The position numbers were made by a program, and so were the translations under genes. DNA of 15,750 nt from Acidobacteriota bacterium. GTDB lineage: Bacteria; Acidobacteriota; Terriglobia; UBA7540. Of the stretch, positions 1 to 8,585 are shown in pieces. A model generated the notes under the pieces. It was not told the DNA's origin. It searched no databases and was given only the letters and a program-made list of their open reading frames with translations. Location of the stretch: contig JAKAWN010000130.1 in NCBI GenBank assembly GCA_021827245.1, forward strand, positions 1 to 15,750. The letters run 5' to 3'. Position 1 is the stretch's first letter, and the number at the start of each line of letters is the position of its first letter.

Positions 1-2
1 CA

Positions 3-2741
3 CGCGGCGCTAGCGGCCCTGGCGGCGCCTCGGGCGGCGGAGTAGGCTGCGGCAACGGAACAGGCGGCTACAACGTCAGCGGCGGCTATTATTACGGCTT
101 GGGCGGCGCGGGCGGCTTCGGGGGCGGCGCGGGCGGATCCCCTTCGACTGGTGGCAACGGCGGGTTTGGCGGCGGTGGCGGCGGGGGAAATGGCGTCGAC
201 AGCGGGGCGGGCGGCTCTGGCGGGTTTGGCGGCGGTGGCGGCGGGAGCTTTATGGGCACGGCGGGCGAGGCAGGATTTGGCGGCGGCGCGGGTGCGGCCA
301 GCTCGGGAAGCACCCCAGCGCCTGGCGGCGGAGGCCTCGGCGCGGGCGGCGCGGTCTTTGTCCAGGGCCCTGTTGGCACGTCTCCATGCGGCTCGCTGAC
401 CTTCACCGGGACGCTCTCTGAGAGCGGCAACACGGTGACGGCGGGACTTGCCGGCGGCAGCGGGGCCGGCAACGGCTCCGCCTTCGGCAGCGGTATCTTC
501 ATTCAAGGCAGTTGCAGCATCACCTTTGCGCCCGCTTCGGGCGTAACCCAAACAGTGTCCGACGGCATCGCCGACGAGCACGGCTCCGTCAGCTCGGACA
601 CGAACTCGGGCGGTCTGACCATGTCCGGTTCAGGCAAACTGGTGCTGGAAGGCAACGACACTTACGCCGGCGCGACCACGGTCGCAAGCGGCACGCTCGA
701 CGTGGACGGAACTCTTTATTCCGGTGCAACAATCACCTCCACAACCCCTATGGTCACTGTTGACAGCGGCGCGACGCTGGGCGGCACGGGCACCATCAAC
801 GGCAACGTGACGCTCGAAGCCGGCGCGACGCTCGTCACCAGTGGCGGCCTCACCATCAACGGCACAATCACCCAGCCGCCGGGCACGGCGGCGGTTTCGC
901 CCACCTCGCTCGATTTCGGCACCCAGACGGTAGGTACGCCCACGGCGGCGAAGACCGTGGCGCTTTCCAACAGTAGCAGCGGGGCGCTCACGATTTCCGG
1001 CGTCGCCCTCAGCGGCACAAACGCTTCGGACTTCACCCAGGTGAACGACTGCGGCGGCTCTCTGGCGGCAAATTCCAGTTGCACCATCAGCGTGACCTTC
1101 ACGCCTTCGGTGAGCGCGGCGGAATCGGCCACCCTGACCGTCACCGACGATTCCGGCGGCACGGCCAACTCAACCCAGACGGTGGCGCTCTCGGGCACCG
1201 GCGCGGGCACCACGCTCAGCCTTTCGACAGCCAGCCTCAGTTTCGGCAGCCAGACGGTGGGGACGCAGGGCTCCGATCAGACGGTCACCGTCACCAACAC
1301 CGGCAGCGCCAACTTGGCCTTCACAGGTGTCAACGTCGGCACCAATTTTGTGGTTGATGCCGCAACGACCACCTGCACCGTTGGTGGCACGGGCGTCTCG
1401 CCCGTGGCGGGCTCGAACACCTGTGTCATTGCCATCAAATTCGCTCCGACGACGACGGGCGTGCTTTCCGGAACGCTGGTGCTATCGGACAGCGCAGCAT
1501 CGAGTCCGCAGTCCGTCTCTCTGAGCGGGACGGGGACCGCCCCGACGCTCACGCTGAATCCTGCCAGCCTGACCTTTGGCAGCCAGGCCGTGGGTACCAC
1601 CAGCGTGGTAGAGGCCGTGACCGTCTCGAACACGGGCACCAGCAGCCTGAGCCTTTCCGGAATCACCATCAGCGGCGATTTCGCCATCGGCTCGGGGACG
1701 ACCTGCACCAGCTCAACCGTGCTGGCTGTTGCGGGCGGAGGGACGAGCAGTTGCGTCATTGACGTCACCTTCGCGCCCACAGCCACCGGGACGCACACCG
1801 GCAGCCTGAATGTTGCGTCCACCGGCGGCTCTGGCACCGTGGCCCTGACGGGTGCAGGGACGGCGCCGGGCGTCACGCTCAGTCCTTCCAGCCTGACGTT
1901 CAGCGGCACGGAGGTTGGCAGCACCTCCTCCGCCCAATCCGTCACCTTGACCAACAACGGCACCAGCAGCCTGACGATTTCGGGCATTTCGGTGAGCGGC
2001 GAATTCGCCGTCGCTCCAGCCGGGACGACCTGCTCGGCCGGCACGCCGCTGGCTCCTTCCAGTTCCTGCACCATCGCCCTGACCTTCACACCCGATGGCG
2101 CAGGAACAAACACCGGCACGGTTACCATCAACGACAACGCCGGCAGCAGCCCGCAGACCGTGGCGCTCTGGGGTGAGGGTGAGGATTTCACACTTGGCGT
2201 GGGTTCCGGTTCGTCGTCGAGTGCTACCGTATCGGCGGGAGGCAGCGCCAACTATGCACTGGCGCTGACCCCGGAGGGCGGCTTCAATCAGGCGGTGAGC
2301 CTTGCCTGTTCGGGCGCTCCGGCCTACGCCACCTGCACAGTGAGTCCCGCGTCGGTCATGCTGAACGGAACCAGTAATGCCTCGGTCAGCGTAAAGGTCA
2401 GCACCGCAGGGAGCGCCATGGTGGGGCCGGGTCCGGGGAACTTCGGGCCACCGCCTTTGGGCACACTGCCGCTGGCGGCGTGGCTGGCGATCTTCGGTCT
2501 GGCCGGCTTGATGGCGCTGGTGAAACTGAGCCCGAAAGGAGGGGGTGTGCGGCGTGCGGCTCCATGGGCCACGCTGGCTCTGCTGGCGGCGCTCTTCGCG
2601 GGTTGCGGCGGAGGCAGCTCCGGCATATCGAGCACAACCACCAGCAGCAACTCAACCCCGGCCGGCACTTACACGCTGACGGTGACGGCCACCTCCGGCA
2701 GCCTGACCCAGACCAGCCAGCTTACATTGACGGTACAGTAG
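3..2741 (+). CDS. Large exported repeat protein with choice-of-anchor-D repeats (5'-truncated by window)
   Basis: The frame is open to the left edge, so the true start lies outside the window; the TTG at 99 is only an internal codon. Domains in order: a Gly-rich stretch (bases 3-360); an autotransporter-associated beta-strand-like segment (about 606-870, with the pattern GKLVLEGNDTYAGATTV followed by SGTLDVDG); four choice-of-anchor-D/ASPM-SPD2-Hydin-like Ig repeats beginning near 891, 1209, 1541 and 1866, each with a LxFGxQxVG-type opening and a paired-Cys or CTIxxTFxP core; then an Ig-like C-terminal module (2185-2741). That module is interrupted by two hydrophobic segments (about 2458-2529 and 2566-2606), the second ending in FAGC followed by Gly/Ser-rich sequence. 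The role is probably cell-surface or secreted adhesion or scaffolding; this is inferred from the domains and no enzyme domain is visible. The cusA-like gene converges on it 104 bases downstream. Long minus-strand frames across it are GC-driven shadows. Confidence 0.9.
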   Translation, partial: RGASGPGGASGGGVGCGNGTGGYNVSGGYYYGLGGAGGFGGGAGGSPSTGGNGGFGGGGGGGNGVDSGAGGSGGFGGGGGGSFMGTAGEAGFGGGAGAASSGSTPAPGGGGLGAGGAVFVQGPVGTSPCGSLTFTGTLSESGNTVTAGLAGGSGAGNGSAFGSGIFIQGSCSITFAPASGVTQTVSDGIADEHGSVSSDTNSGGLTMSGSGKLVLEGNDTYAGATTVASGTLDVDGTLYSGATITSTTPMVTVDSGATLGGTGTINGNVTLEAGATLVTSGGLTINGTITQPPGTAAVSPTSLDFGTQTVGTPTAAKTVALSNSSSGALTISGVALSGTNASDFTQVNDCGGSLAANSSCTISVTFTPSVSAAESATLTVTDDSGGTANSTQTVALSGTGAGTTLSLSTASLSFGSQTVGTQGSDQTVTVTNTGSANLAFTGVNVGTNFVVDAATTTCTVGGTGVSPVAGSNTCVIAIKFAPTTTGVLSGTLVLSDSAASSPQSVSLSGTGTAPTLTLNPASLTFGSQAVGTTSVVEAVTVSNTGTSSLSLSGITISGDFAIGSGTTCTSSTVLAVAGGGTSSCVIDVTFAPTATGTHTGSLNVASTGGSGTVALTGAGTAPGVTLSPSSLTFSGTEVGSTSSAQSVTLTNNGTSSLTISGISVSGEFAVAPAGTTCSAGTPLAPSSSCTIALTFTPDGAGTNTGTVTINDNAGSSPQTVALWGEGEDFTLGVGSGSSSSATVSAGGSANYALALTPEGGFNQAVSLACSGAPAYATCTVSPASVMLNGTSNASVSVKVSTAGSAMVGPGPGNFGPPPLGTLPLAAWLAIFGLAGLMALVKLSPKGGGVRRAAPWATLALLAALFAGCGGGSSGISSTTTSSNSTPAGTYTLTVTATSGSLTQTSQLTLTVQ
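159..245 (+). repeat. 27-bp direct repeat pair in Gly-rich coding region
   Basis: Bases 159-185 and 219-245 are identical over 27 bases (beginning ggcgggtttggcggcggtgg). The 60-base period keeps the reading frame and encodes a repeated GGFGGGGGG block. This is internal duplication within the Gly-rich segment of the surface protein. It could drive slippage or recombination, but it is in frame and needs no other explanation. Confidence 0.8.
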
Positions 2742-2752
2742 GTGGCAGCGGT

Positions 2753-2790
2753 GACCGGTAGCCCCGGTCAACCAGCTTTTCGGTTGACCG
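2753..2790. terminator. Overlapping inverted repeats between convergent genes
   Basis: A perfect 9-bp inverted repeat, CGGTCAACC (2765-2773) and GGTTGACCG (2782-2790), has an 8-base loop. Its left arm also overlaps a second hairpin, GACCGG (2753-2758) with CCGGTC (2764-2769), so the two folds exclude each other. The site sits between two converging stop codons, where a bidirectional terminator would be expected. No T-tract follows on either strand, so a standard intrinsic terminator is not shown; the function is inferred from position. Confidence 0.45.
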
Positions 2791-2845
2791 TGCACCTGTC
2801 CCGCAGAAAACCGAAGATTTCCCGAAACGAAAGCGGCTCACGAAT

Positions 2846-5800
2846 CTAGACCTGCAAGACGTCGCCATCGCGCGCCACCAGGCTGTAGAGGATCGGGTTG
2901 ACGAAGAAGCCCAGCAGCAGAGGCGAAATCAGCCCGCCCACGATGACAATCGCAAACGGCCTCTGGGTGGATGACCCGATGCCGGTCGATAGGGCAGCGG
3001 GCAGAAGACCGAGGCACGCCACCATGGCCGTCATCATAATCGGCCGCAATCGGAGCAAGGCAGCTTCATGAGTCGCCTCCCGGATGCCTTTCCCTTCCAG
3101 ACGCAATTTATTGATATAAGAATAAAGCACCACGGCCATTTCCGTCGACACACCCATCAGCACGAGCAAGCCGAGAACCGACGAAACGCTGAAAGGCGTA
3201 TGGCTGAACTTCAGCGCCAGCAGTGCTCCGACGGGCTCAGTCGTCACCACACCGATGGCAATGGCCACGGGAAACTTGAAGTTTCCATAAAGAGCAAAAA
3301 GGATCAGGAAAATGATCAAAACAGTGAGCGGGCCGATCACATCAAGCTGTTTCCTGGCAGCAAGATATTCGTTATATTCGCCACCCCAAGTGACTTGATA
3401 ACCCTGAGGCAGGGACTTGACTATCGGCGCGATGGCGCGCTGGCCGGCCGCGACTGCGCCTGCCAAGTTCCGGCCCTGGATGCTGTACTGAACGCCAATG
3501 TACCGGGAGTTGTTCTGCCGGTAGATGAAGGCAGCGCCGTTCCCGATGCTGATATTGGTCAACTCCTTGAGCGGGATCTGCTGGCCGCTTGGCGTACCCA
3601 CAAGAAGATCCCCGATGGCCTGTGGACTGCGCCGGAACTGCGGTTCCATTCGCACGATTAGATCGAATTCCTTTTCACCCTGGATCACCTGTGTAGCGGG
3701 TTCGCCGCCGATCGCCGCCGCGACGACGTCCTCGACGTTGGAAACATTGATGCCGTAGCGGGCAATCTTACTCCGGTCCATTTTGATCAACAGGCTGGGT
3801 TGTCCTAATTCGCGCACGACTACGAGGTCGGTAAAACCCGGCACCTTTTCGAGAGTCGTCTTTATCTTGAGAGCGGCATTCTGGAGAATCTGCAGGTTCT
3901 GGCCATACACTTTGACGTCCAATGCGCTCTTAAGTCCGGTCAGGGCCTCGTCGACGGCATCTTCGGCAGGCTGGGTGTAATTGAAGATAATGCCAGGGAA
4001 AGTGGTGAGTCTGCTGTTAATGGATGCGATGAGTTCCTTCTTGGTTCGGATAGGGCCCGTCCTCCAGACCTTGTTGTTGTAAGGCTTAAGTCCGACATAA
4101 AACTCGCAGTTGAAGAAACCGGTAGAGTCCGTTCCGTCGTCCGGACGCCCCAATTCTGATCCAACATCGGTTACCTGGGGATAGGACATGAGAATGTGGC
4201 GGACTTGAGGCGCAATCTGGGCGGCAGCCCGCCAGGAAATCGTGTAAGGCATGGTCGCGCGGACCCACAAAGCTCCCTCATCAAGTTGCGGCATAAACTC
4301 CGCACCAATCATTGGAACCAGCAGCATGGCACCGCCAAAGATCGCAAAGGCAAGCGCCAGCGTCACTGCGCGATGGTCGAGCGCCCAGTCCAAGTGCCGG
4401 CCATAAACCCTTTTGACCCACTCATAGGGCCTGTTAACCTTTTCCTTAACGCCCGCTTTGAACCAATAGGAAATAAGAACCGGAACCAGCGTCAATGAAA
4501 GCAGCAAGGCCCCAATCAACGCAAAAGACATCGTGTCGGCCATGGGATGAAAGAGCATGCCAGAAGGCCCGCCCAGGGCGTAAATGGGCAGGTAACCCGC
4601 AATGATGACGGCAACAGAGTAGAAAACCGGACGGTCCACGTCGCGTGCTCCGGCAAGAATAGCGTCCTTCAAATCATATTGCTGCCCTGCCCGCAGGCCG
4701 AGCTCGCGGTAGATGTTTTCCATCATGACTACGGTACCGTCAATGAGAATGCCGAAGTCGATGGCTCCAATCGATAACAGGTTAGCGGACACGCCCTTCA
4801 GGTGGAGAAGGATGAAGGAAAACAACAGGCAGAGCGGGATTGTCAGTGCGGTAATAATAGCCGCACGAACGCTCACCAGGAAAAAGATCAGAACGATCAG
4901 GACCAGAATCATTCCACGCAGCAGGTTATGTTCCACTGTCGATGTCGTCAATTCCACCAGGCCGGTGCGGTCGTAGAAAGGATGGATTTTGACGTCTTTG
5001 GGCAGAACGTGGCTATTCAGATAACTGGTCTCTTTTTCAACCCGCCCGAGCACGTACTGCGTCTGATCTCCGGTGCGCATCATGATCACGCCCTCGACGG
5101 CATCATTCTTGTTCATGTATCCAAATTCGCCCAGGCGCGGGGCGTGGCCAATCACCACTTTGCCGATATTGCGGACATAGACTGGGTCGCCGTTATGGCT
5201 GGTCACAACAATGTTGTCGATGTTTTTCCTGTCTCGAATCAGCCCAAGACCCCGAACGTAATAAAACTGCCCTCCTCGCGAATAGAAGCCGCCGCCCGTG
5301 TTGGCATTGTTCGCTGACAGGGCGTTCAGCACCTGCGGAACGGTCACGTGGTAACTGTAAAGCTGTGTGGGGTTCAGCAGCACCTGGTACTGCATCACGG
5401 TCCCGCCGAAGCCAGAGTCATCGGCTACGCCACGAACCGAGCGGTAAGCATGATTCAAAATCCAATCCTGAATGGTCTTCAGTTCCTGTGGAGTGCGGTC
5501 AGGGCTCTCAAGCACATAGCGGTAAATCAGGTCGTAGGGGCTGGAGAGCGGAGCCAGGGTGGGGGTTACTCCGCTCGGCAGGCTGACCCCTGCAAGTCGC
5601 CTGAACGCGACTTCGCGGCAGAAGTAGTTGCCGGTGCCGTACCGGAAAGTCATGATGAGGTCTGAGAGGCCGTAGAGGGAGATTGAACGCATCGTCTGGA
5701 GACCGGGGATTCCATTCATCTGGATTTCGATGGGAACAGTGATCAGGCGCTCGACTTCTTCGGCAGCATGCCCGGGCCATTGTGTAATAACCTCAACCAT

Positions 5801-5935
5801 CGGCGGGGCAAGGTCAGGATAGGCGTCGACGGGCATCCGTTCAAAGGATAAGATCCCCCCGATCACGATGAAACACACAAGAATGATGACGAAAAATCGC
5901 TGATTCAGAGCAAAGTGAACAATACGATGGATCAT
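2846..5935 (-). CDS. Heavy-metal efflux RND pump, CzcA/CusA family inner-membrane subunit
   Basis: This 1029-residue protein is near the usual CzcA length of about 1060. It exports metal ions through a tripartite complex, driven by the proton gradient. An N-terminal membrane segment (about residues 13-31) precedes a large periplasmic loop. Residues 388-407 carry the HME-RND signature with D393, D399 and E406, matching the spacing of the acidic triad of CzcA (D402, D408, E415). CusA of E. coli lacks the first Asp-Phe-Gly pattern, so divalent-metal (Zn/Co/Cd/Ni-like) export is more likely than Cu/Ag; the exact ion cannot be read from sequence. The mid-protein block with TQPAEDAVDEALTG and a second membrane bundle near the C-terminus complete the fold. 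It is the last gene of the operon, starting 53 bases after the adaptor stop, with only a weak ribosome binding site visible (GGGG 11 bases upstream). Confidence 0.95.
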   Translation of the reverse strand: MIHRIVHFALNQRFFVIILVCFIVIGGILSFERMPVDAYPDLAPPMVEVITQWPGHAAEEVERLITVPIEIQMNGIPGLQTMRSISLYGLSDLIMTFRYGTGNYFCREVAFRRLAGVSLPSGVTPTLAPLSSPYDLIYRYVLESPDRTPQELKTIQDWILNHAYRSVRGVADDSGFGGTVMQYQVLLNPTQLYSYHVTVPQVLNALSANNANTGGGFYSRGGQFYYVRGLGLIRDRKNIDNIVVTSHNGDPVYVRNIGKVVIGHAPRLGEFGYMNKNDAVEGVIMMRTGDQTQYVLGRVEKETSYLNSHVLPKDVKIHPFYDRTGLVELTTSTVEHNLLRGMILVLIVLIFFLVSVRAAIITALTIPLCLLFSFILLHLKGVSANLLSIGAIDFGILIDGTVVMMENIYRELGLRAGQQYDLKDAILAGARDVDRPVFYSVAVIIAGYLPIYALGGPSGMLFHPMADTMSFALIGALLLSLTLVPVLISYWFKAGVKEKVNRPYEWVKRVYGRHLDWALDHRAVTLALAFAIFGGAMLLVPMIGAEFMPQLDEGALWVRATMPYTISWRAAAQIAPQVRHILMSYPQVTDVGSELGRPDDGTDSTGFFNCEFYVGLKPYNNKVWRTGPIRTKKELIASINSRLTTFPGIIFNYTQPAEDAVDEALTGLKSALDVKVYGQNLQILQNAALKIKTTLEKVPGFTDLVVVRELGQPSLLIKMDRSKIARYGINVSNVEDVVAAAIGGEPATQVIQGEKEFDLIVRMEPQFRRSPQAIGDLLVGTPSGQQIPLKELTNISIGNGAAFIYRQNNSRYIGVQYSIQGRNLAGAVAAGQRAIAPIVKSLPQGYQVTWGGEYNEYLAARKQLDVIGPLTVLIIFLILFALYGNFKFPVAIAIGVVTTEPVGALLALKFSHTPFSVSSVLGLLVLMGVSTEMAVVLYSYINKLRLEGKGIREATHEAALLRLRPIMMTAMVACLGLLPAALSTGIGSSTQRPFAIVIVGGLISPLLLGFFVNPILYSLVARDGDVLQV

Positions 5936-5988
5936 ATTACTTTAAACCCCAAAGTGAAGGACGGTGTGCCAAATGGACGCTTCCGGAC

Positions 5989-7179
5989 TTACGAAAGCGA
6001 CTGGGCGAACTGCACGAACAGAGCTCCATTCCCAACCACCTTTTCACCGTCTTTGAGTCCGCTAAGGATTTGTGTCTGCCCATTCTCGCTGCGACCGATT
6101 GTCACCAGCCGCTGGGCGAATTGATTTTTTCCCACCAGGACATAAACGAACGTTTCGTTTACGGAATTTCTCAGAACAGCCGCATCCGGGACGGTAAGCG
6201 ACTTGGTCTTCCCTGCCTGCACAATGGCCGTGACATACATGTCCTTCTTGAGCATTCCGCCAGGGTTGTCTGTCACAATGCGCACCTTCAAAGTCCGCGT
6301 GTTGGGGTCGAGCGCCGGGGCGATGTAAGAGATTCGTCCGCGGAAAACTCGCGAGTAGGCGTCGGTTTCCACCGTCACCGGATCACCCAGGTGAATGTGC
6401 GCGAGATCGCTCTGATAAACATTCACCCACACCCAAACGGCGCCCACGTTTGAGATCGTGAATACCCGTGTTGCTCCGGCTTGCACAACTTGCCCGGGCT
6501 GCACCATGCGTTCAACCACCTCACCACCGATCGGCGCCAGCACCGGAATCTCGGGGCTGGCCGGACCGTCGGAGAGCTTGGCGAGATCGCTGACACCCAA
6601 AACCTGCAAAGACTGCTCAACAGCCTGCAGTTCAGCCAGAGCCTGGTTGTGGGCAGATTGGGCCGAGAGCAGCTCCATCTGGGCGATGGCGTGGTGGGCA
6701 TAAAGGGCCTGGTCCCGTTCAAGATTGCTCTTAGCAAGTCGATAGCTGGCGTCAGCTTTCAGGAAATTCGACCGCAATTGGGCGAAGTCAGGGCTGCTGA
6801 CATAGAGCATCGACTGCCCCGCTCGAACATATTGGCCGGGGTAAACCAATACCCGCAAAACAGGGCCGCTAACCTGAGTGATGACCGGGGTCGTTTGAAA
6901 AGCGTTAAAGGCTACGGAACCGGGCAGACGCAGAACTACCGGGAATGTCTGCTGCTCGGCCGTGACAATTTGCACGTGCGACATCTGGTCCTGCGGCACG
7001 CTAAAGAGCTCCGCCTTGGCGGTTCCCGCCGAACCGTAAGCGATGGTATGCGCGGCACTCGGTCCGGAGCCGCTGTTCCCACAGGCTGAAAGCAGGGCGA
7101 GAGAGAAAATTGCAGCCACCAGTACAGGCAGCTCAAGTTTCCTGGCGCTCATTATTTTTGTCTTTGTTTTTGTTTTCAT
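5989..7179 (-). CDS. RND efflux periplasmic adaptor lipoprotein (membrane fusion protein, CzcB/CusB family)
   Basis: This 396-residue adaptor links the inner-membrane pump to the outer-membrane channel. A lipoprotein signal is visible: a basic n-region of Lys-Thr repeats, a hydrophobic core (about 17-30) and the lipobox LSAC with Cys33, so it is probably anchored by lipid in the inner membrane. The lipoyl or barrel-sandwich halves lie near residues 97-130 and 210-240, flanking a helical hairpin (about 132-195). The PALDPNTRTLKVR segment (288-300) and the GGMLKKDMYV segment (307-316) are hallmarks of the family. There is no extra N-terminal metal-binding domain. The start ATG at 7179 overlaps the upstream TolC stop in an ATGA, and GAGG lies 8 bases before it, so translational coupling is likely. 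A second ATG at 7152 is possible and would remove the Lys-Thr repeats. Confidence 0.94.
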   Translation of the reverse strand: MKTKTKTKIMSARKLELPVLVAAIFSLALLSACGNSGSGPSAAHTIAYGSAGTAKAELFSVPQDQMSHVQIVTAEQQTFPVVLRLPGSVAFNAFQTTPVITQVSGPVLRVLVYPGQYVRAGQSMLYVSSPDFAQLRSNFLKADASYRLAKSNLERDQALYAHHAIAQMELLSAQSAHNQALAELQAVEQSLQVLGVSDLAKLSDGPASPEIPVLAPIGGEVVERMVQPGQVVQAGATRVFTISNVGAVWVWVNVYQSDLAHIHLGDPVTVETDAYSRVFRGRISYIAPALDPNTRTLKVRIVTDNPGGMLKKDMYVTAIVQAGKTKSLTVPDAAVLRNSVNETFVYVLVGKNQFAQRLVTIGRSENGQTQILSGLKDGEKVVGNGALFVQFAQSLS

Positions 7180-8489
7180 GGCAATTGCCTCGTGCCGACC
7201 GCTTCATTCAGTTGCTCGACGGCCAGCATATAAGTCGCCAGCGTTTCCCGGTAAGTAAGTTCAATCGAGCGGTAACTGCGCTCGGCGTCCAGGAAGTTCA
7301 GCAGGCTGACGGCGCCTTGCCGGTACGCGTACCGGCTGATGTCCAGAGACTCCTTTGCTTCATTCAGATAACCCGATTGATAAAGATTAACAATTCGCTG
7401 GCCGGTCTTGACGGCTTGATAAGCTGTGGCAACGTCCGTCAGAACCGCCTGCTGTGTGGCGTCCTTTTCCTCTTCGTAACGGGTGATGGCCGCGTGGGTA
7501 CGCGCGATTTCTCCCTGATTGCGGTTATAAATCGGGATCTCAATATTCACGGAAAAGCTGGCGTCATTGGCAAGTGCAACGTGGCTGTATCCTGAGGTGA
7601 GCGTCAAATCCCGCTTGCCGTTAGCCCTCGCCAGCATGTAGCGGCTCTTGGCTGTAATCACAGCCTGATCTGCAGCATGCAAGTCCGGCCGCAGCTTGAG
7701 CGCCTGCGCCTGAAAGTCTTCCACATTGCCCTGGATGGGCTTGTAGGCGAGGCTGCCGATCACATCATAATTCTCCGGAACTGACCCATACCCCATCAGA
7801 TCACGCAGCGACTCCAGCGATTGCATCCGCGCCAGCTTCGCTGAGGCCACATCCTTTTGAAATTGCAGCATCTGGAGCTTGATCTTCAGCAGGTCGCCTT
7901 CGCTGATCGCCCCCTTCTTATAGCGCTCTTCGCTCACCTTCAAAGTCTGCTGAAAGCTCGCGAGGTTCCGCTGAGCGAAAGCGAGGGAAGATTCGGCCAG
8001 CAAAACGTTGACGAACTGCCGGGCGACATTGAAAACCAGCGCGCGCTCGTTGTTCTGGATCTGGGACTGGACCACTGCCGTGTCATCCCGTGCCGTCTGC
8101 ATTCGCCACTTGCGCTTGTGCCCGCGCTCAAAGGTGTACGAGAACAGCATGTCAAATTCAGTCGCGTTGTTGATATAGTCCCCGTTCAATTGGCTAGGCG
8201 TGAAGAACGGCCAGAACAGTCCATTCCAGGTAAAAACGGGATTGGGCTTCAAGGAAGCTGTTATCTCGTTGGCTCTGCTTTCTGTGACCTGAGTTTTGGC
8301 CGCCAGCAGAGCGTGATTGTGCTCAAGCGCCAAATGGATAGCGCGATCAAGAGTGATTTTTACAGTCGGCGGAGGCTGTTGGGCGTGCGCATCGCCAGCC
8401 CCTGTACCCAGCAAGAGAAATGCTACCGCCGCCAGGATTATCAACAAGCTCAGTTTCTTACGAAGGGTGCAGAAAATTAAGTCAGCCAT
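7176..8489 (-). CDS. TolC-family outer-membrane efflux channel (CusC/CzcC type)
   Basis: This 437-residue protein is the outer-membrane exit duct of the tripartite metal pump. It has a classic signal peptide: basic LRKK, a hydrophobic core (about 13-28) and a likely cleavage after AHA at residue 36, without a lipobox Cys. Two outer-membrane-efflux-protein repeats are visible. The first begins near residue 43 with the ITLDRAIHLALEHN helix; the second starts near RPDLHAADQAV and contains the Ile-Pro-Ile-Tyr-Asn-Arg turn typical of CzcC-like proteins. Long Ala/Gln/Leu-rich helices lie between them. It overlaps the adaptor gene by 4 bases and lies 96 bases after the small Cys/His protein gene. 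The ribosome binding site before the ATG is weak. Confidence 0.93.
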   Translation of the reverse strand: MADLIFCTLRKKLSLLIILAAVAFLLLGTGAGDAHAQQPPPTVKITLDRAIHLALEHNHALLAAKTQVTESRANEITASLKPNPVFTWNGLFWPFFTPSQLNGDYINNATEFDMLFSYTFERGHKRKWRMQTARDDTAVVQSQIQNNERALVFNVARQFVNVLLAESSLAFAQRNLASFQQTLKVSEERYKKGAISEGDLLKIKLQMLQFQKDVASAKLARMQSLESLRDLMGYGSVPENYDVIGSLAYKPIQGNVEDFQAQALKLRPDLHAADQAVITAKSRYMLARANGKRDLTLTSGYSHVALANDASFSVNIEIPIYNRNQGEIARTHAAITRYEEEKDATQQAVLTDVATAYQAVKTGQRIVNLYQSGYLNEAKESLDISRYAYRQGAVSLLNFLDAERSYRSIELTYRETLATYMLAVEQLNEAVGTRQLP

Positions 8490-8523
8490 TTCTAGGAATC
8501 CATCGGTATCAATACACTGAGAG

Positions 8524-8559
8524 CGGGTTTCGCAATAAATAATGGATTTCGCGAACCCG
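8524..8559 (-). promoter_or_regulatory. Intercistronic inverted repeat in efflux operon
   Basis: CGGGTTTCGC (8524-8533) pairs with GCGAACCCG (8551-8559), nine base pairs with one bulged T, around an AT-rich 17-base loop. It lies in the 96-base gap between the small Cys/His protein and the TolC gene. No T-tract follows in the direction of transcription, so an mRNA-stability or processing hairpin is more likely than a terminator. The function is not shown. Confidence 0.4.
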
Positions 8560-8585
8560 AAGAAAGCCGGACTTAGAGAGAAGGG

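Noticed and set aside
716..2251. Long minus-strand frames (165 and 324 residues) opposite the surface protein
   Set aside because: They are antisense to a clear repeat protein, Val/Pro/Ala-rich from GC-rich repeats, with no domain pattern.
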